Assembly: GCF_010993965.1 (NCBI RefSeq)
Contig: NZ_WIXM01000020.1
Coordinates: 1-63,067 of the forward strand
Source of the DNA: Gracilibacillus sp. YIM 98692
GTDB taxonomy: Bacteria > Bacillota > Bacilli > Bacillales > Amphibacillaceae
DNA: 63,067 nucleotides
Reading direction: 5' to 3'
Made by a program: the position numbers and the translations under genes. Below are positions 36,183 through 44,704 of this stretch, piece after piece. Every line of letters begins with the position of its first letter. Within the stretch, counting starts at the first letter, position 1. The notes under the pieces are model-generated. The model did no database searches. It saw only the letters and a list, made by a program, of their open reading frames with translations, and was not told the origin of the DNA.

Positions 36183-38021
36183 ATGACGCAAGTAAGAGAA
36201 GAAATTCGTAATATTGCAATCATTGCCCACGTTGACCACGGAAAAACAACGTTAGTAGACCAATTGCTACATTATTCTGGTACTTTTCGTGAAAACGAAC
36301 AAGTAGACGAACGTGCGATGGATTCCAATGACATTGAAAAAGAACGTGGAATCACTATTTTAGCAAAAAATACGGCAATTGATTATAAAGATACACATAT
36401 TAATATATTAGATACACCTGGACATGCTGACTTCGGCGGTGAAGTAGAACGAATTATGAAAATGGTAGACGGTGTACTGTTAGTGGTGGACGCTTATGAA
36501 GGCTGTATGCCGCAGACCCGATTTGTGCTGAAGAAAGCGTTGGAGCAAAAGCTTCATCCAGTAGTTGTTTTAAATAAGATTGACCGTCCAAATGCTCGTC
36601 CAAATGAAGTAGTAGATGAAGTTTTAGATCTATTCATTGAGCTTGGTGCAGACGATGAGCAGCTGGAATTTCCAGTCGTTTATGCATCTGCATTGAATGG
36701 AACTTCTAGCTATGAGCTAGAAGTAGAAGAACAAGAGGAAACAATGGAGCCGATCTTTGAGACGATTCTGGAGAATATTCCTGCACCAATTGATAATCGA
36801 GAAGAGCCTCTTCAATTCCAAGTTACATTGCTTGATTACAATGATTACCTTGGCCGAATTGGAGTAGGGCGTGTGTTTAGAGGTTCGATCCAAGTGGGAC
36901 AGCAAGTATCGCTTCTAAAAACAGATGGTTCAGTGAAAAACTTTAGAGTAACCAAGTTATTTGGATTTATCGGCTTAAAAAGAGTGGAAATTGAACAAGC
37001 TCAAGCAGGGGATATTATTGCCGTAGCAGGGATGGAAGATATTAACGTCGGCGAAACGGTTTGTCCAACCGAAAATCAAGAAGCACTGCCGATTTTACGT
37101 ATTGATGAACCGACGTTGCAAATGACCTTTGTGGTGAATAACAGTCCGTTTGCAGGGAAAGAAGGAAAGTATATTACAGCAAGAAAAATTGAAGAGCGCT
37201 TAATGACACAGCTAGAGACGGATGTTAGTTTGAGAGTGGACCCTACAGACTCCCCTGATGCGTGGATTGTTTCAGGGCGTGGTGAATTGCATCTCTCTAT
37301 CTTAGTAGAAAATATGCGCCGTGAAGGCTACGAATTGCAGTTATCGAAGCCGCAGGTAATTATCAAGGAAATTGATGGGGTAGAATGTGAACCGGTTGAA
37401 CGTGTGCAAATCGATGTGCCAGAGGATTATACAGGTCCAGTCATGGAATCGCTCGGTGCTCGTAAAGGCGAGATGATAGATATGGTTAACCATGGAACAG
37501 GACAAGTTAGAATGGAGTTTAAGGTGCCATCTCGAGGGCTAATCGGTTATGCAACGGAATTTATGACCCAAACTCGAGGGTATGGTATTATCAACCATAC
37601 ATTCGAAGAGTATGCGCCAGTTGTAAAAGGACAAGTTGGCGGTAGACGTGAAGGTGTTCTAGTAGCCTTAGAGAACGGGAAGGCATCCACATATGGTATT
37701 ATGAATTTAGAGGACAGAGGGGTTATTTTCGTTGAGCCTGGTACGGAAGTATATGCAGGGATGATTGTTGGGGAGCACAATCGCGAAAATGATTTAACCG
37801 TTAATATTACAAAAGAAAAACATTTAACTAATGTGCGTTCCGCAACAAAGGATCAAACGGCGACTATTCGAAAAACAAGAAAGTTATCGCTAGAAGAAGC
37901 GATTCAATACTTGGATGATGATGAATATTGCGAAGTGACACCTGATACAATCCGCCTGCGGAAAAAGATACTAAACAAAAATGAAAGAGAAAAAGCAGCG
38001 AAGAAACAGAAAAACCAGTAA
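36183..38021 (+). CDS. typA: Ribosome-associated GTPase TypA/BipA
   Basis: TypA binds 70S ribosomes and aids 50S assembly, especially in the cold. The translational GTPase G domain shows [23 protein letters not shown] and NKIDRP, followed by beta-barrel, EF-G III/V-like domains and the family-specific C-terminal domain. 612 residues from the ATG at 36183, which is 9 bases from GGAG; the ATG two codons upstream is too close. The stop codon lies within the stem of its terminator. Confidence 0.95.
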   Translation: MTQVREEIRNIAIIAHVDHGKTTLVDQLLHYSGTFRENEQVDERAMDSNDIEKERGITILAKNTAIDYKDTHINILDTPGHADFGGEVERIMKMVDGVLLVVDAYEGCMPQTRFVLKKALEQKLHPVVVLNKIDRPNARPNEVVDEVLDLFIELGADDEQLEFPVVYASALNGTSSYELEVEEQEETMEPIFETILENIPAPIDNREEPLQFQVTLLDYNDYLGRIGVGRVFRGSIQVGQQVSLLKTDGSVKNFRVTKLFGFIGLKRVEIEQAQAGDIIAVAGMEDINVGETVCPTENQEALPILRIDEPTLQMTFVVNNSPFAGKEGKYITARKIEERLMTQLETDVSLRVDPTDSPDAWIVSGRGELHLSILVENMRREGYELQLSKPQVIIKEIDGVECEPVERVQIDVPEDYTGPVMESLGARKGEMIDMVNHGTGQVRMEFKVPSRGLIGYATEFMTQTRGYGIINHTFEEYAPVVKGQVGGRREGVLVALENGKASTYGIMNLEDRGVIFVEPGTEVYAGMIVGEHNRENDLTVNITKEKHLTNVRSATKDQTATIRKTRKLSLEEAIQYLDDDEYCEVTPDTIRLRKKILNKNEREKAAKKQKNQ

Positions 38022-38046
38022 GGGCTAACCTTACTGGTTTTTCTGT
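38009..38046. terminator. Terminator of typA overlapping its stop codon
   Basis: AAAACCAGTAAGG pairs with CCTTACTGGTTTTT around a short GCTAA-type loop; the TAA stop at 38019-38021 lies in the left arm. Confidence 0.85.
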
Positions 38047-38188
38047 TATGATTAAGGGGAATGATATACGAAAAGGAGTCCCGCATCGTTCCACAGCTGA
38101 TTATACTTTCTTGTTTAAAATTAAATGAATTACAGTCTGACTCATTTATGATTTGATACTGGACTAAAAAAGAAAAGAGGGATGTTTT

Positions 38189-38464
38189 ATGCGATTTTTC
38201 AGCAGATTAAAGTTTCTATTTAAATTTCGTAAATCTTTCCCATTTTTTAAAGAATTCTTCCTATCAGGTGATGTAAAGATCACATCTAAACTGGCATCTA
38301 TTCTTTTAATCGCGGCTTATATCATTTTCCCATTTGATTTAATACCTGATTTTTTACTGTTTTTCGGTATATTAGATGATGTAATGGTAGCCACACTTAT
38401 TTTGCAGCAAATGGTAAAAATGGCTCCAGAATCATTAAGGAAGAAATATGATTTATCACGGTGA
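38189..38464 (+). CDS. DUF1232 (YkvA family) membrane protein
   Basis: The 91-residue protein contains the DUF1232 core KLASILLIAAYIIFPFDLIPDF with two membrane-associated helices. The function of this family is unknown. GAAAAGAGGGATG precedes the start. Its last codons and stop (TCA CGG TGA) coincide with the conserved 5' edge TTATCACGGTGAACAA of repeat family C, so the C-terminus appears to have been supplied by a repeat. Confidence 0.82.
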   Translation: MRFFSRLKFLFKFRKSFPFFKEFFLSGDVKITSKLASILLIAAYIIFPFDLIPDFLLFFGILDDVMVATLILQQMVKMAPESLRKKYDLSR

Positions 38465-38500
38465 ACAATTGTCCGTAATCCCCAAATGATGGAAATCCCT
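38453..38500 (+). repeat. Family C repeat, 5' fragment C2
   Basis: TTTATCACGGTGAACAATTG and TCCGTAATCCCC match the 5' edge of full copies at 59.5 and (reversed) 40.8 kb. It overlaps the end of the DUF1232 gene. Confidence 0.6.
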
Positions 38501-38565
38501 CTACAAATCTCGGCTGCTAAGAAATCACAAGATCATTAGCAGCTGCAAATTCTTCATTTTTTAAT

Positions 38566-39909
38566 TTAAATTTCTCTCCGAATCGCCTTTAACACATCTA
38601 CTTGTGTGGCACGTTTTGCCGGTTTTAATCCAGAAATAATCGTAACTAGTAAACAAATCCCAACCGAAATCAATATTAACGATAGAGGAATAGCAGAAAA
38701 CTTAAATCCTTCTGGTAACGATTCTTGGAAAGCTGCTTCTAAAATCATCGGTAGCCCAGTATTAACGAGGAGGCTAATCAAGTAAGCTGCTATGGTTCCT
38801 ATAATGGCTCCCAGCAGGCCAATATAGCTGCTCTCCAATAAGAAAATTTGTTTGATTTTCTTCGGGTGTGCTCCCATTGCTTTCATGATTCCAATATCAG
38901 GTGTTCGTTCAGTTACCGCCATCGTCATCGTGTTATAAATTCCAATAGAAGCAATGATAATCGCAATCGTTCCAATGAATATCAAGCCGGTTTTAGCGAT
39001 GGTAAACAACATATTCAAATTTTTTAGCTCATCCGCAGCAGAGTATACATGATACCCTTGATCTTTTAGGTCACTCGAAATGTCACTAATTTCTTCCATG
39101 CTGTTCGCATACCCATATACTTCGTCGTATCCCTCGCTATTTTGTGCAACATGCCTATCTTCTTGGCTAGATCTAGCACCACGAGCAGTACCAGTAAAAG
39201 CTCCCACTTCTGCTAAAATGGTTTTCGATATGTACACCGTGTTATCTCGCATCCAATCTCTAGCAGGCGCTTCGACCACACCCGTCACTTTCAGAGAAAT
39301 GGTTTTGGATTCTTCCTCTTCTCCATTAGAAGAAGATTTGGTCACAATCATATCTATCTCTTTGCCAGCAAGGCCTTCATCATACTGATAAGCCTCTTTT
39401 ATATCGCCGTTTTCATCATAGATTTCTTCCTGTTCACTCTCAGTAGAAACTAATTGTTCAGAAAAATGAGAGCCAACGACAACCTCATTATCTGCTTCGG
39501 GTAATCTACCGTCAGCTAACTCCAGCCCTGCCTTGATTTCAGACGGAAAATGAGCAACAACTGTCTGCCCATATCCTGTATAATCTTCTATTTGATAGGT
39601 CGGAGATTGCCTGAGGTTCATACGCCTTGTGACAGCTTTTATATTTTCCATAGACTCTAACTCTTCTATCTCTTTATCCGTAATTTGTTGAAACTCCCCG
39701 TCATGATCCTTCCCGGCTATTTGTATTTGCGTAACCGTTCGGTTTTCTAGCATATCTTTTACTAAAGTATCATGTAATCCAAAACCTACAGATGCTAATA
39801 CAATTAAAAAAGCACAGCCCATTGCTGTTGCAAGAACAGTCATAAAAATTCGTGATTTACTTCGTTTCATATTTCGGCGAACAAATCGCCATTGGTCTTT
39901 AAACTTCAT
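38566..39909 (-). CDS. ABC transporter permease, MacB/FtsX type
   Basis: The 447-residue protein has the MacB layout: one N-terminal span (SRIFMTVLATAMGCAFLIVLASVGFG), a large extracytoplasmic domain of about 240 residues, then three C-terminal FtsX spans beginning AKTGLIFIGTIAIIIASIGIYN and ending in ATQVDVLKAIRREI. Such permeases work mechanically with a LolD-like ATPase, often to expel peptides or lipoproteins. Its ATG overlaps the ATPase stop. No accessory membrane-fusion protein is adjacent, and the substrate is unknown. Confidence 0.88.
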   Translation of the reverse strand: MKFKDQWRFVRRNMKRSKSRIFMTVLATAMGCAFLIVLASVGFGLHDTLVKDMLENRTVTQIQIAGKDHDGEFQQITDKEIEELESMENIKAVTRRMNLRQSPTYQIEDYTGYGQTVVAHFPSEIKAGLELADGRLPEADNEVVVGSHFSEQLVSTESEQEEIYDENGDIKEAYQYDEGLAGKEIDMIVTKSSSNGEEEESKTISLKVTGVVEAPARDWMRDNTVYISKTILAEVGAFTGTARGARSSQEDRHVAQNSEGYDEVYGYANSMEEISDISSDLKDQGYHVYSAADELKNLNMLFTIAKTGLIFIGTIAIIIASIGIYNTMTMAVTERTPDIGIMKAMGAHPKKIKQIFLLESSYIGLLGAIIGTIAAYLISLLVNTGLPMILEAAFQESLPEGFKFSAIPLSLILISVGICLLVTIISGLKPAKRATQVDVLKAIRREI

Positions 39910-40598
39910 ATCGCAACACCTTCTTCTATTATTTTCCCATCATGAATATGAATCTGTTTATTCGCAAATTGAGCAACTTTATGATCATGTGTGATAATTA
40001 AAAAAGTGATACCTAAATCACGGTTCAGCTGCTGAATAATCTCTAGTATTTCTGCTTCTGTTTCACTATCGAGGCTACCTGTTGGTTCATCCGCTAAAAT
40101 AATAGGCCGTTCTATGACAAGCGCTCTAGCAATGCTGATTCTTTGCTGCTGTCCTCCTGATAGTTCACTAGGGTAATAGGTCATATAGTTTTCTAAACCA
40201 ACTTTTTGTAAAGTGTTCTTTGTAATCGATTCTCTTTCCTTTTCGGATACTCCTTTTAAGACAAGTGGCAGTTCTACATTCTCATAAGCGGTCATGCTGG
40301 GAATTAGTTGAAAGCTTTGAAAAATAAAACCGATATGTTCTAAACGAAAATCAGCAAAATCCCCTTCATTTAATGCTGTCACATCAACCCCATTGATCAA
40401 GATTTGACCTTGTGTGGGCTGCATGAATCCACTAACCAGGTTTAAAAGCGTAGATTTTCCAGAACCACTTCTTCCCGTAATTGCTACGATTTCTCCTTTT
40501 TCAACTTGAAATGAAATATCATTTAATACATTCAGGTGTGTTTGATCATTTTTTTTACCTAATTGAAAGGTCTGGCTTACGTTTTTTACTTCAATCAT
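39906..40598 (-). CDS. ABC transporter ATP-binding protein, LolD/MacB type
   Basis: This 230-residue ATPase shows Walker A GRSGSGKST, the Q-loop IFQSFQLIPSMTAYENV typical of LolD-like proteins, the signature LSGGQQQR, Walker B IILADEPTGSLD and the switch His in ITHD. It pairs with the overlapping permease gene (ATGA). AAGGAGG precedes the ATG. Confidence 0.92.
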   Translation of the reverse strand: MIEVKNVSQTFQLGKKNDQTHLNVLNDISFQVEKGEIVAITGRSGSGKSTLLNLVSGFMQPTQGQILINGVDVTALNEGDFADFRLEHIGFIFQSFQLIPSMTAYENVELPLVLKGVSEKERESITKNTLQKVGLENYMTYYPSELSGGQQQRISIARALVIERPIILADEPTGSLDSETEAEILEIIQQLNRDLGITFLIITHDHKVAQFANKQIHIHDGKIIEEGVAI

Positions 40599-40712
40599 GT
40601 TTGTCCTCCTTGTAAAATGGGCTACACTATAAAGACGATAAAAAACGTATATTCATTACAAAATATTCAAAATAAATTTCCATGCCTATGTTAAAATGAA
40701 GTTAGCTTCCAT

Positions 40713-40868
40713 ACAGAGGGACTTCCATCAGTGGGGGGCTTCATCCCCCGCTGATGGATAGCGAAACTTATCAGGGTGCTAGCGTCCGTTATTCCTCACT
40801 TCTTTCATTATTCTAAGTCTGGAAGTGTGGGTCTTACGGACGATTGTTCACCGTGATAAAATAGAACT
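40713..40868 (-). repeat. Family C repeat, full-length copy C3 (reverse orientation)
   Basis: The copy begins with the hairpin CCATCAGTGGGGGG against CCCCCGCTGATGG and ends with GATTGTTCACCGTGATAAA, the reverse of the family 5' edge. It separates the divergent ABC transporter and capA genes (gap 40599-40910). Confidence 0.75.
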
Positions 40869-40910
40869 TCGAGGATTAGCAAGCATGAGTATAAAGGGGA
40901 ATCATCAACA

Positions 40911-42095
40911 TTGCGTATACAACCATTGATCTATGTGTTGTTATGGCTATTAATCATGGCAGCTTGTACACCGTCTCCGTCTAATTATAATGCTAATAAT
41001 CATCAAGGGAAGAATAATCCTATGGATGTCAAAAAAGGTGACACAGGAGTGCTGTTTGAATCATTTTTTCCTGGGAGTATTGAGATATCGATTGGAGCAA
41101 TTGGTGATTTATTAATTCATAACCGAGTCTATGAAGATGCGGCAACAGAGGACGGTTATGATTTCACCCCAATGTTTGAACCCGTCACTAGTTATTTACA
41201 AGGGCCGACGATTACCATAGCGAATCAAGAAACGGTAATAGGTGGAGAAGACATAGGATTATCTTCCTATCCAAGGTTTAACAGTCCATATGCCTTGGCA
41301 GATGCCATCCAACAATCGGGAGTTGATCTAGTCACAATGGCAAATAATCATATTCTAGATCGCGGGGAAACAGCCATTCAAAATGCGATACGCTATTATG
41401 AAAAAATAGGAATGGAGTACACAGGGAGTTTTAAATCTCGAGAAGACCGTAATCAAATTCGTGTCATCGAAACGGATGAAGGAATTTCGGTAGCTTTTTT
41501 AAGCTATACGTATGGAACGAACGGTATTCCAACCCCTGCAGGTAAAGATTATTTAGTCAATCGGATGGATTGGGAGCAGATCAAACAAGATGTGCAGAAG
41601 GCAGAAAAATTAGCCGATGTCACGGTGTTAAGTTATCATTTTGGAAGTGAATATGAGCGATTTGCGAGTTCAGAACAAAAACAGTTAGCGCAATATGCAG
41701 CAAATATGGGTGTAGAAGTAGTGATCGGTCATCACCCTCACGTTTTACAACCATTGGAGTGGCTTGAAGGGAAAGATGGAAATCAGACATTAGTGGCTTA
41801 TTCTCTGGGGAATTTCTTGTCTGGACAAAATACCTTATATCGCCGAATAGGAGGAATGTTGCAATTTTCTATTGAAAAGGATCTTCAGGATCAACATGTG
41901 AAAGTCCATTCTCCGGCTTTTTTGCCTACATTTGTAGACTATCAAATAAAGAATGGGAGAATGACAGGTTTTAAGGTGTTGCCTTTACATAAAGTATCAG
42001 AAAGCCAATTATCTCATGTAAATAAGCATCAAAATGAGATAAAGGAGCACCTTTCCAGAAGGCTATCAGAGCTTCAATTTTTAGATAAAGAATAG
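40911..42095 (+). CDS. CapA-family lipoprotein (PgsA/YwtB-like)
   Basis: The protein starts at a TTG with AAAGGGGA upstream and has a lipoprotein signal peptide with lipobox IMAAC. The remainder is the CapA metallophosphatase-like domain: GAIGDLLIHNRVYEDA, ANQETVIGG, MANNHILDRG, SYHFGSEYE and GHHPHVLQPLEW motifs. CapA proteins are linked to poly-gamma-glutamate or capsule export, but there is no pgsBC here, so another envelope-polymer role is equally possible. 394 residues; 17 bases before the DUF368 gene. Confidence 0.85.
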   Translation: MRIQPLIYVLLWLLIMAACTPSPSNYNANNHQGKNNPMDVKKGDTGVLFESFFPGSIEISIGAIGDLLIHNRVYEDAATEDGYDFTPMFEPVTSYLQGPTITIANQETVIGGEDIGLSSYPRFNSPYALADAIQQSGVDLVTMANNHILDRGETAIQNAIRYYEKIGMEYTGSFKSREDRNQIRVIETDEGISVAFLSYTYGTNGIPTPAGKDYLVNRMDWEQIKQDVQKAEKLADVTVLSYHFGSEYERFASSEQKQLAQYAANMGVEVVIGHHPHVLQPLEWLEGKDGNQTLVAYSLGNFLSGQNTLYRRIGGMLQFSIEKDLQDQHVKVHSPAFLPTFVDYQIKNGRMTGFKVLPLHKVSESQLSHVNKHQNEIKEHLSRRLSELQFLDKE

Positions 42096-42112
42096 GAAAT
42101 GGAGAGTAGAAT

Positions 42113-42925
42113 ATGGAGTGGAGAAACATTTATCGAGGGATGCTCATGGGGGCGAGTGATGTTGTGCCGGGTGTGAGTGGAGGTACAATAGCTGTGGTTC
42201 TAGGTATCTATGACCGGTTGATTGAAGCAGTAAATGGTTTTTTTAGTAAGGATTTTAAAAAACATCTATTATTTTTAGTCCCATTAGGAATCGGGATTTT
42301 AACTGCTGTATTTTTATTAGCAAATATAATAGAGTGGTTTTTTGAGTATTATCCAAAGCAAACACAATTTGCTTTTTTAGGTTTAATTGTTGGGGTATTA
42401 CCTTTTTTATTTCATCAAGCCAATGCTAAAAATACATTTAGAGTCCAACATATTATCTTGATTGTGGCAGGCGGGATTATAGTTGGTTCGATGGCATTAT
42501 TTCAAGTAGGTGAACCAGAGCCAGTGACGAGCTTTTCTACGTCAACTTATATTTGGATTTTTGTATCTGGATTTGTAGCTAGTGCTGCGATGATCTTACC
42601 TGGTATTAGCGGGTCATTTTTGTTGTACGTTATTGGTTCTTACACAACTATCATCAGTGCGATTAAAGATTTAAATCTCCTTATTATCGGAATTGTAGGG
42701 TTAGGTATTGCTCTTGGAATCATGATAATGAGTAAACTTATTTTTTACTTTCTTGAACATTTTCCATATGGTACATATGCTTTTGTGATTGGAATGGTCA
42801 TAGGTTCTGTATTTGTTATTTTTCCTGGATGGCCTGCAGATGTATGGGAAACAGTTGTATGCATCGGTACGTTTGCTGGAGGCTTATTATTTGCCTTCTT
42901 ATTAGGGAGAGTAGAGTATAAGTAA
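42113..42925 (+). CDS. DUF368 membrane protein (PopT-like polyprenyl-phosphate transporter family)
   Basis: The 270-residue protein has about 8 hydrophobic segments and the DUF368 hallmark GMLMGASDVVPGVSGGTIAV, repeated later as ASAAMILPGISGSFLLYVIG. Members of this family have been assigned as undecaprenyl-phosphate recycling transporters (PopT). It lies in an operon with a CapA-type lipoprotein and a thioredoxin-like protein, consistent with an envelope role. Assignment of PopT activity is by family only. Confidence 0.87.
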   Translation: MEWRNIYRGMLMGASDVVPGVSGGTIAVVLGIYDRLIEAVNGFFSKDFKKHLLFLVPLGIGILTAVFLLANIIEWFFEYYPKQTQFAFLGLIVGVLPFLFHQANAKNTFRVQHIILIVAGGIIVGSMALFQVGEPEPVTSFSTSTYIWIFVSGFVASAAMILPGISGSFLLYVIGSYTTIISAIKDLNLLIIGIVGLGIALGIMIMSKLIFYFLEHFPYGTYAFVIGMVIGSVFVIFPGWPADVWETVVCIGTFAGGLLFAFLLGRVEYK

Positions 42926-42997
42926 AACAGAATATTTGCTTTAATGGGTACGTCATGATAGATTTTGGATGAAGAACAACGAGAAGGAGTTTTTGCC

Positions 42998-43318
42998 ATG
43001 AAAGCAATTGAATCGGTAGATCAATTTAATGAAGTGATTGCATCAGAGGACCCAGTCATTATTAAATTTTTTGCGGATTGGTGCCCTGATTGTAAACGTA
43101 TGGATATGTTTATCGGTGATATTATGGAGCAATATAACCAACATGAATGGTATCAAGTAAATAGTGATGAAGTCCAAGGTTTAGCAGAGAAGTATGAAGT
43201 AATGGGTATTCCAAGTCTTTTGATCTTCCAAAATGGTGAGAAAATTGCACACCGTCATAGTGCCTATACGAAAACACCGGACGATGTATTAGAATTTTTA
43301 AAAGAACAGTTAGGCTAA
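42998..43318 (+). CDS. Thioredoxin-like protein (YdbP-like)
   Basis: The 106-residue thioredoxin fold has the redox motif in FFADWCPDCKRMD and the cis-proline loop MGIPSLLIF. CPDC instead of CGPC is typical of the Bacillus YdbP group, whose target is unknown. The ATG at 42998 follows GAAGGAG; an upstream in-frame ATG lacks a ribosome site. Probably the last gene of the capA operon, followed by a terminator. Confidence 0.87.
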   Translation: MKAIESVDQFNEVIASEDPVIIKFFADWCPDCKRMDMFIGDIMEQYNQHEWYQVNSDEVQGLAEKYEVMGIPSLLIFQNGEKIAHRHSAYTKTPDDVLEFLKEQLG

Positions 43319-43344
43319 GCATTAAGAAATAAAGAGGACGAAAG

Positions 43345-43377
43345 GTGAGCTGTCATTTCTAGACAGCTCTTTTTTAG
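43345..43377 (+). terminator. Terminator after the thioredoxin-like gene
   Basis: GAGCTGTC (43347-43354) pairs with GACAGCTC (43362-43369), followed by six T. Confidence 0.9.
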
Positions 43378-43378
43378 C

Positions 43379-43506
43379 ATATCAGAATTTATATCATGTT
43401 ACAGATCAAGTGAATTCGACGTAGATACCACGATTAGGAAGATAGATAAGAGCAACTACATTTCTAACTTCGCCATAGGCTCGTCAATCAACGAGTTTTC
43501 TTTATC
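43379..43506 (+). repeat. Family B repeat, copy B2
   Basis: It carries AGAATTTATATCATGTTACA, GTGAATTCGACGTAG, a CAACTACAT arm and the terminal CTCGTCAATCAACGAG hairpin with TTTTCTTTAT. It sits a few bases after a terminator in the same orientation as the upstream operon. Confidence 0.75.
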
Positions 43507-43742
43507 ATAACAGAAAGTATAAAATTTGTTCGTAATATCCATAGACTACTCAATAACTTATAAATATTTTCCTCCCACTCGTTTAAAGAAGAGTGCTAAA
43601 TCGTCGCTGCTGCAAAACACTCGCTTTCTGGAGCGGTATTCAGAGCTTTTTTAAGGCTTATGTTGCAGTTTTTTTTCAACTATGAAATGTATGCATATTA
43701 GAAAAATCATTCAGGACCGGGCGGGTTTTGCCTGGTTTTTCT
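43507..43742. repeat. Chimeric or deleted family A repeat, copy A7
   Basis: The left part (TTGTTCGTAATATCCATAGAC ... CAAAACACTCGCTTTC) matches the left half of copy A5, but it runs straight into TGGAGCGGTATTCAGAGC, the right flank of copy A1. The core and right arm are missing. No gene is seen here. Confidence 0.65.
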
Positions 43743-43793
43743 TAATTGGATGTTTTACCAAAAATTAGATCTTATAATAATATGGATTTTCTC

Positions 43794-43851
43794 TTGAATA
43801 GCGCTTACATGGATGTTATATTATTTATAAATCGGTTTAGTAAATCGGTTT
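43794..43851 (+). promoter_or_regulatory. Promoter P1 with cre-like site and tandem LacI-type operators
   Basis: TTGAAT (43794-43799) and TATATT (43817-43822) are spaced 17 bp. Between them TGAATAGCGCTTACA (43795-43809) resembles a CcpA cre site with one extra base. Downstream, AAATCGGTTT occurs at 43829-43838 and 43842-43851, 13 bp apart. The same layout recurs at promoter P2. Confidence 0.65.
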
Positions 43852-43872
43852 ATGTATGAAGGGGGGGTTCTT

Positions 43873-44628
43873 ATGAGTGGTGTTATTATTCCATTAAACT
43901 CCTTTCCTTATGACACAGTAAAGCGTAGAGGTCAGGCTTGGTTTGTGGAACATGTTGCTAAATCGGGAGCATATGGGGTAGAAATTCGCAGAGAGTTATT
44001 CCCAGAAGGTCGTTTCCCGCTAAAAGAGATTCGAAGTGAAACGGAAAAGTACAATTTGTTTATTGTTTATTCGGCACCAATTGAGCTTTGGCTTGAGAAT
44101 GGAACGTTTGATAAAGAAGCATTGCAACAAGTTTTTTTAGAGGCAAAGCAATTAGGAGCAAATTGGGTAAAAGTCTCACTAGGGCATTATAAAAAGAATA
44201 CTTCTGATTTTCTACCATTGAAAGAATTTCTGAAGTCTTATCATAGTGTTCAACTCCTGGTGGAAAATGACCAAACGATGTATGGTGGCAATATAGAAAA
44301 ACTAGCATCCTTTTTTACACAAGCTACTCATCAACAAATTCCTGTTAACATGACATTTGATACCGGAAACTGGTATTATACAAATCAAGATGTAGAAAAC
44401 GCATTGGAACAATTAGCAGGTCATGTCTGTTATCTCCATTTTAAACATGTGGAGAAACAAGAGGATGAACTTATTACTGTACCGCTTCCCAATAAGGAGG
44501 ATGCGGAATGGACACGAATTCTTCGTCGTTTTCCGGTTAATATAATGAAAGCGTTGGAATTTCCGATGGATTTGAACGGAATAAACAAGTATATGGCTCA
44601 AATACAACATGAAGAATTACAATTATGA
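43873..44628 (+). CDS. Sugar phosphate isomerase/epimerase-like TIM barrel protein
   Basis: The 251-residue protein has the xylose isomerase-like TIM barrel pattern with plausible metal ligands Glu in LLVENDQ, Asp in TFDTGNWY, His in YLHFKHV and Glu in KALEFPM. Relatives include UlaE-type L-xylulose-5-phosphate 3-epimerases, hydroxypyruvate isomerases and inosose enzymes; I cannot choose among them. The ATG at 43873 follows GGGGGGG. It is the first gene of the sugar-acid island under P1 and is followed by the lacI-type regulator. Confidence 0.75.
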   Translation: MSGVIIPLNSFPYDTVKRRGQAWFVEHVAKSGAYGVEIRRELFPEGRFPLKEIRSETEKYNLFIVYSAPIELWLENGTFDKEALQQVFLEAKQLGANWVKVSLGHYKKNTSDFLPLKEFLKSYHSVQLLVENDQTMYGGNIEKLASFFTQATHQQIPVNMTFDTGNWYYTNQDVENALEQLAGHVCYLHFKHVEKQEDELITVPLPNKEDAEWTRILRRFPVNIMKALEFPMDLNGINKYMAQIQHEELQL

Positions 44629-44704
44629 ATGTAGAATCTATGCAAATGTCACATTTACATGGCACAAATCATCCTAAGATTATCGAAATGAAGAGGTAGA
44701 TGTT

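Noticed and set aside
43379-43742. Insertion sequence or integron near the sugar-acid island
   Set aside because: The region is composed of repeats B2 and A7 with no transposase or integrase gene, and no attachment site or direct repeats flank the island.
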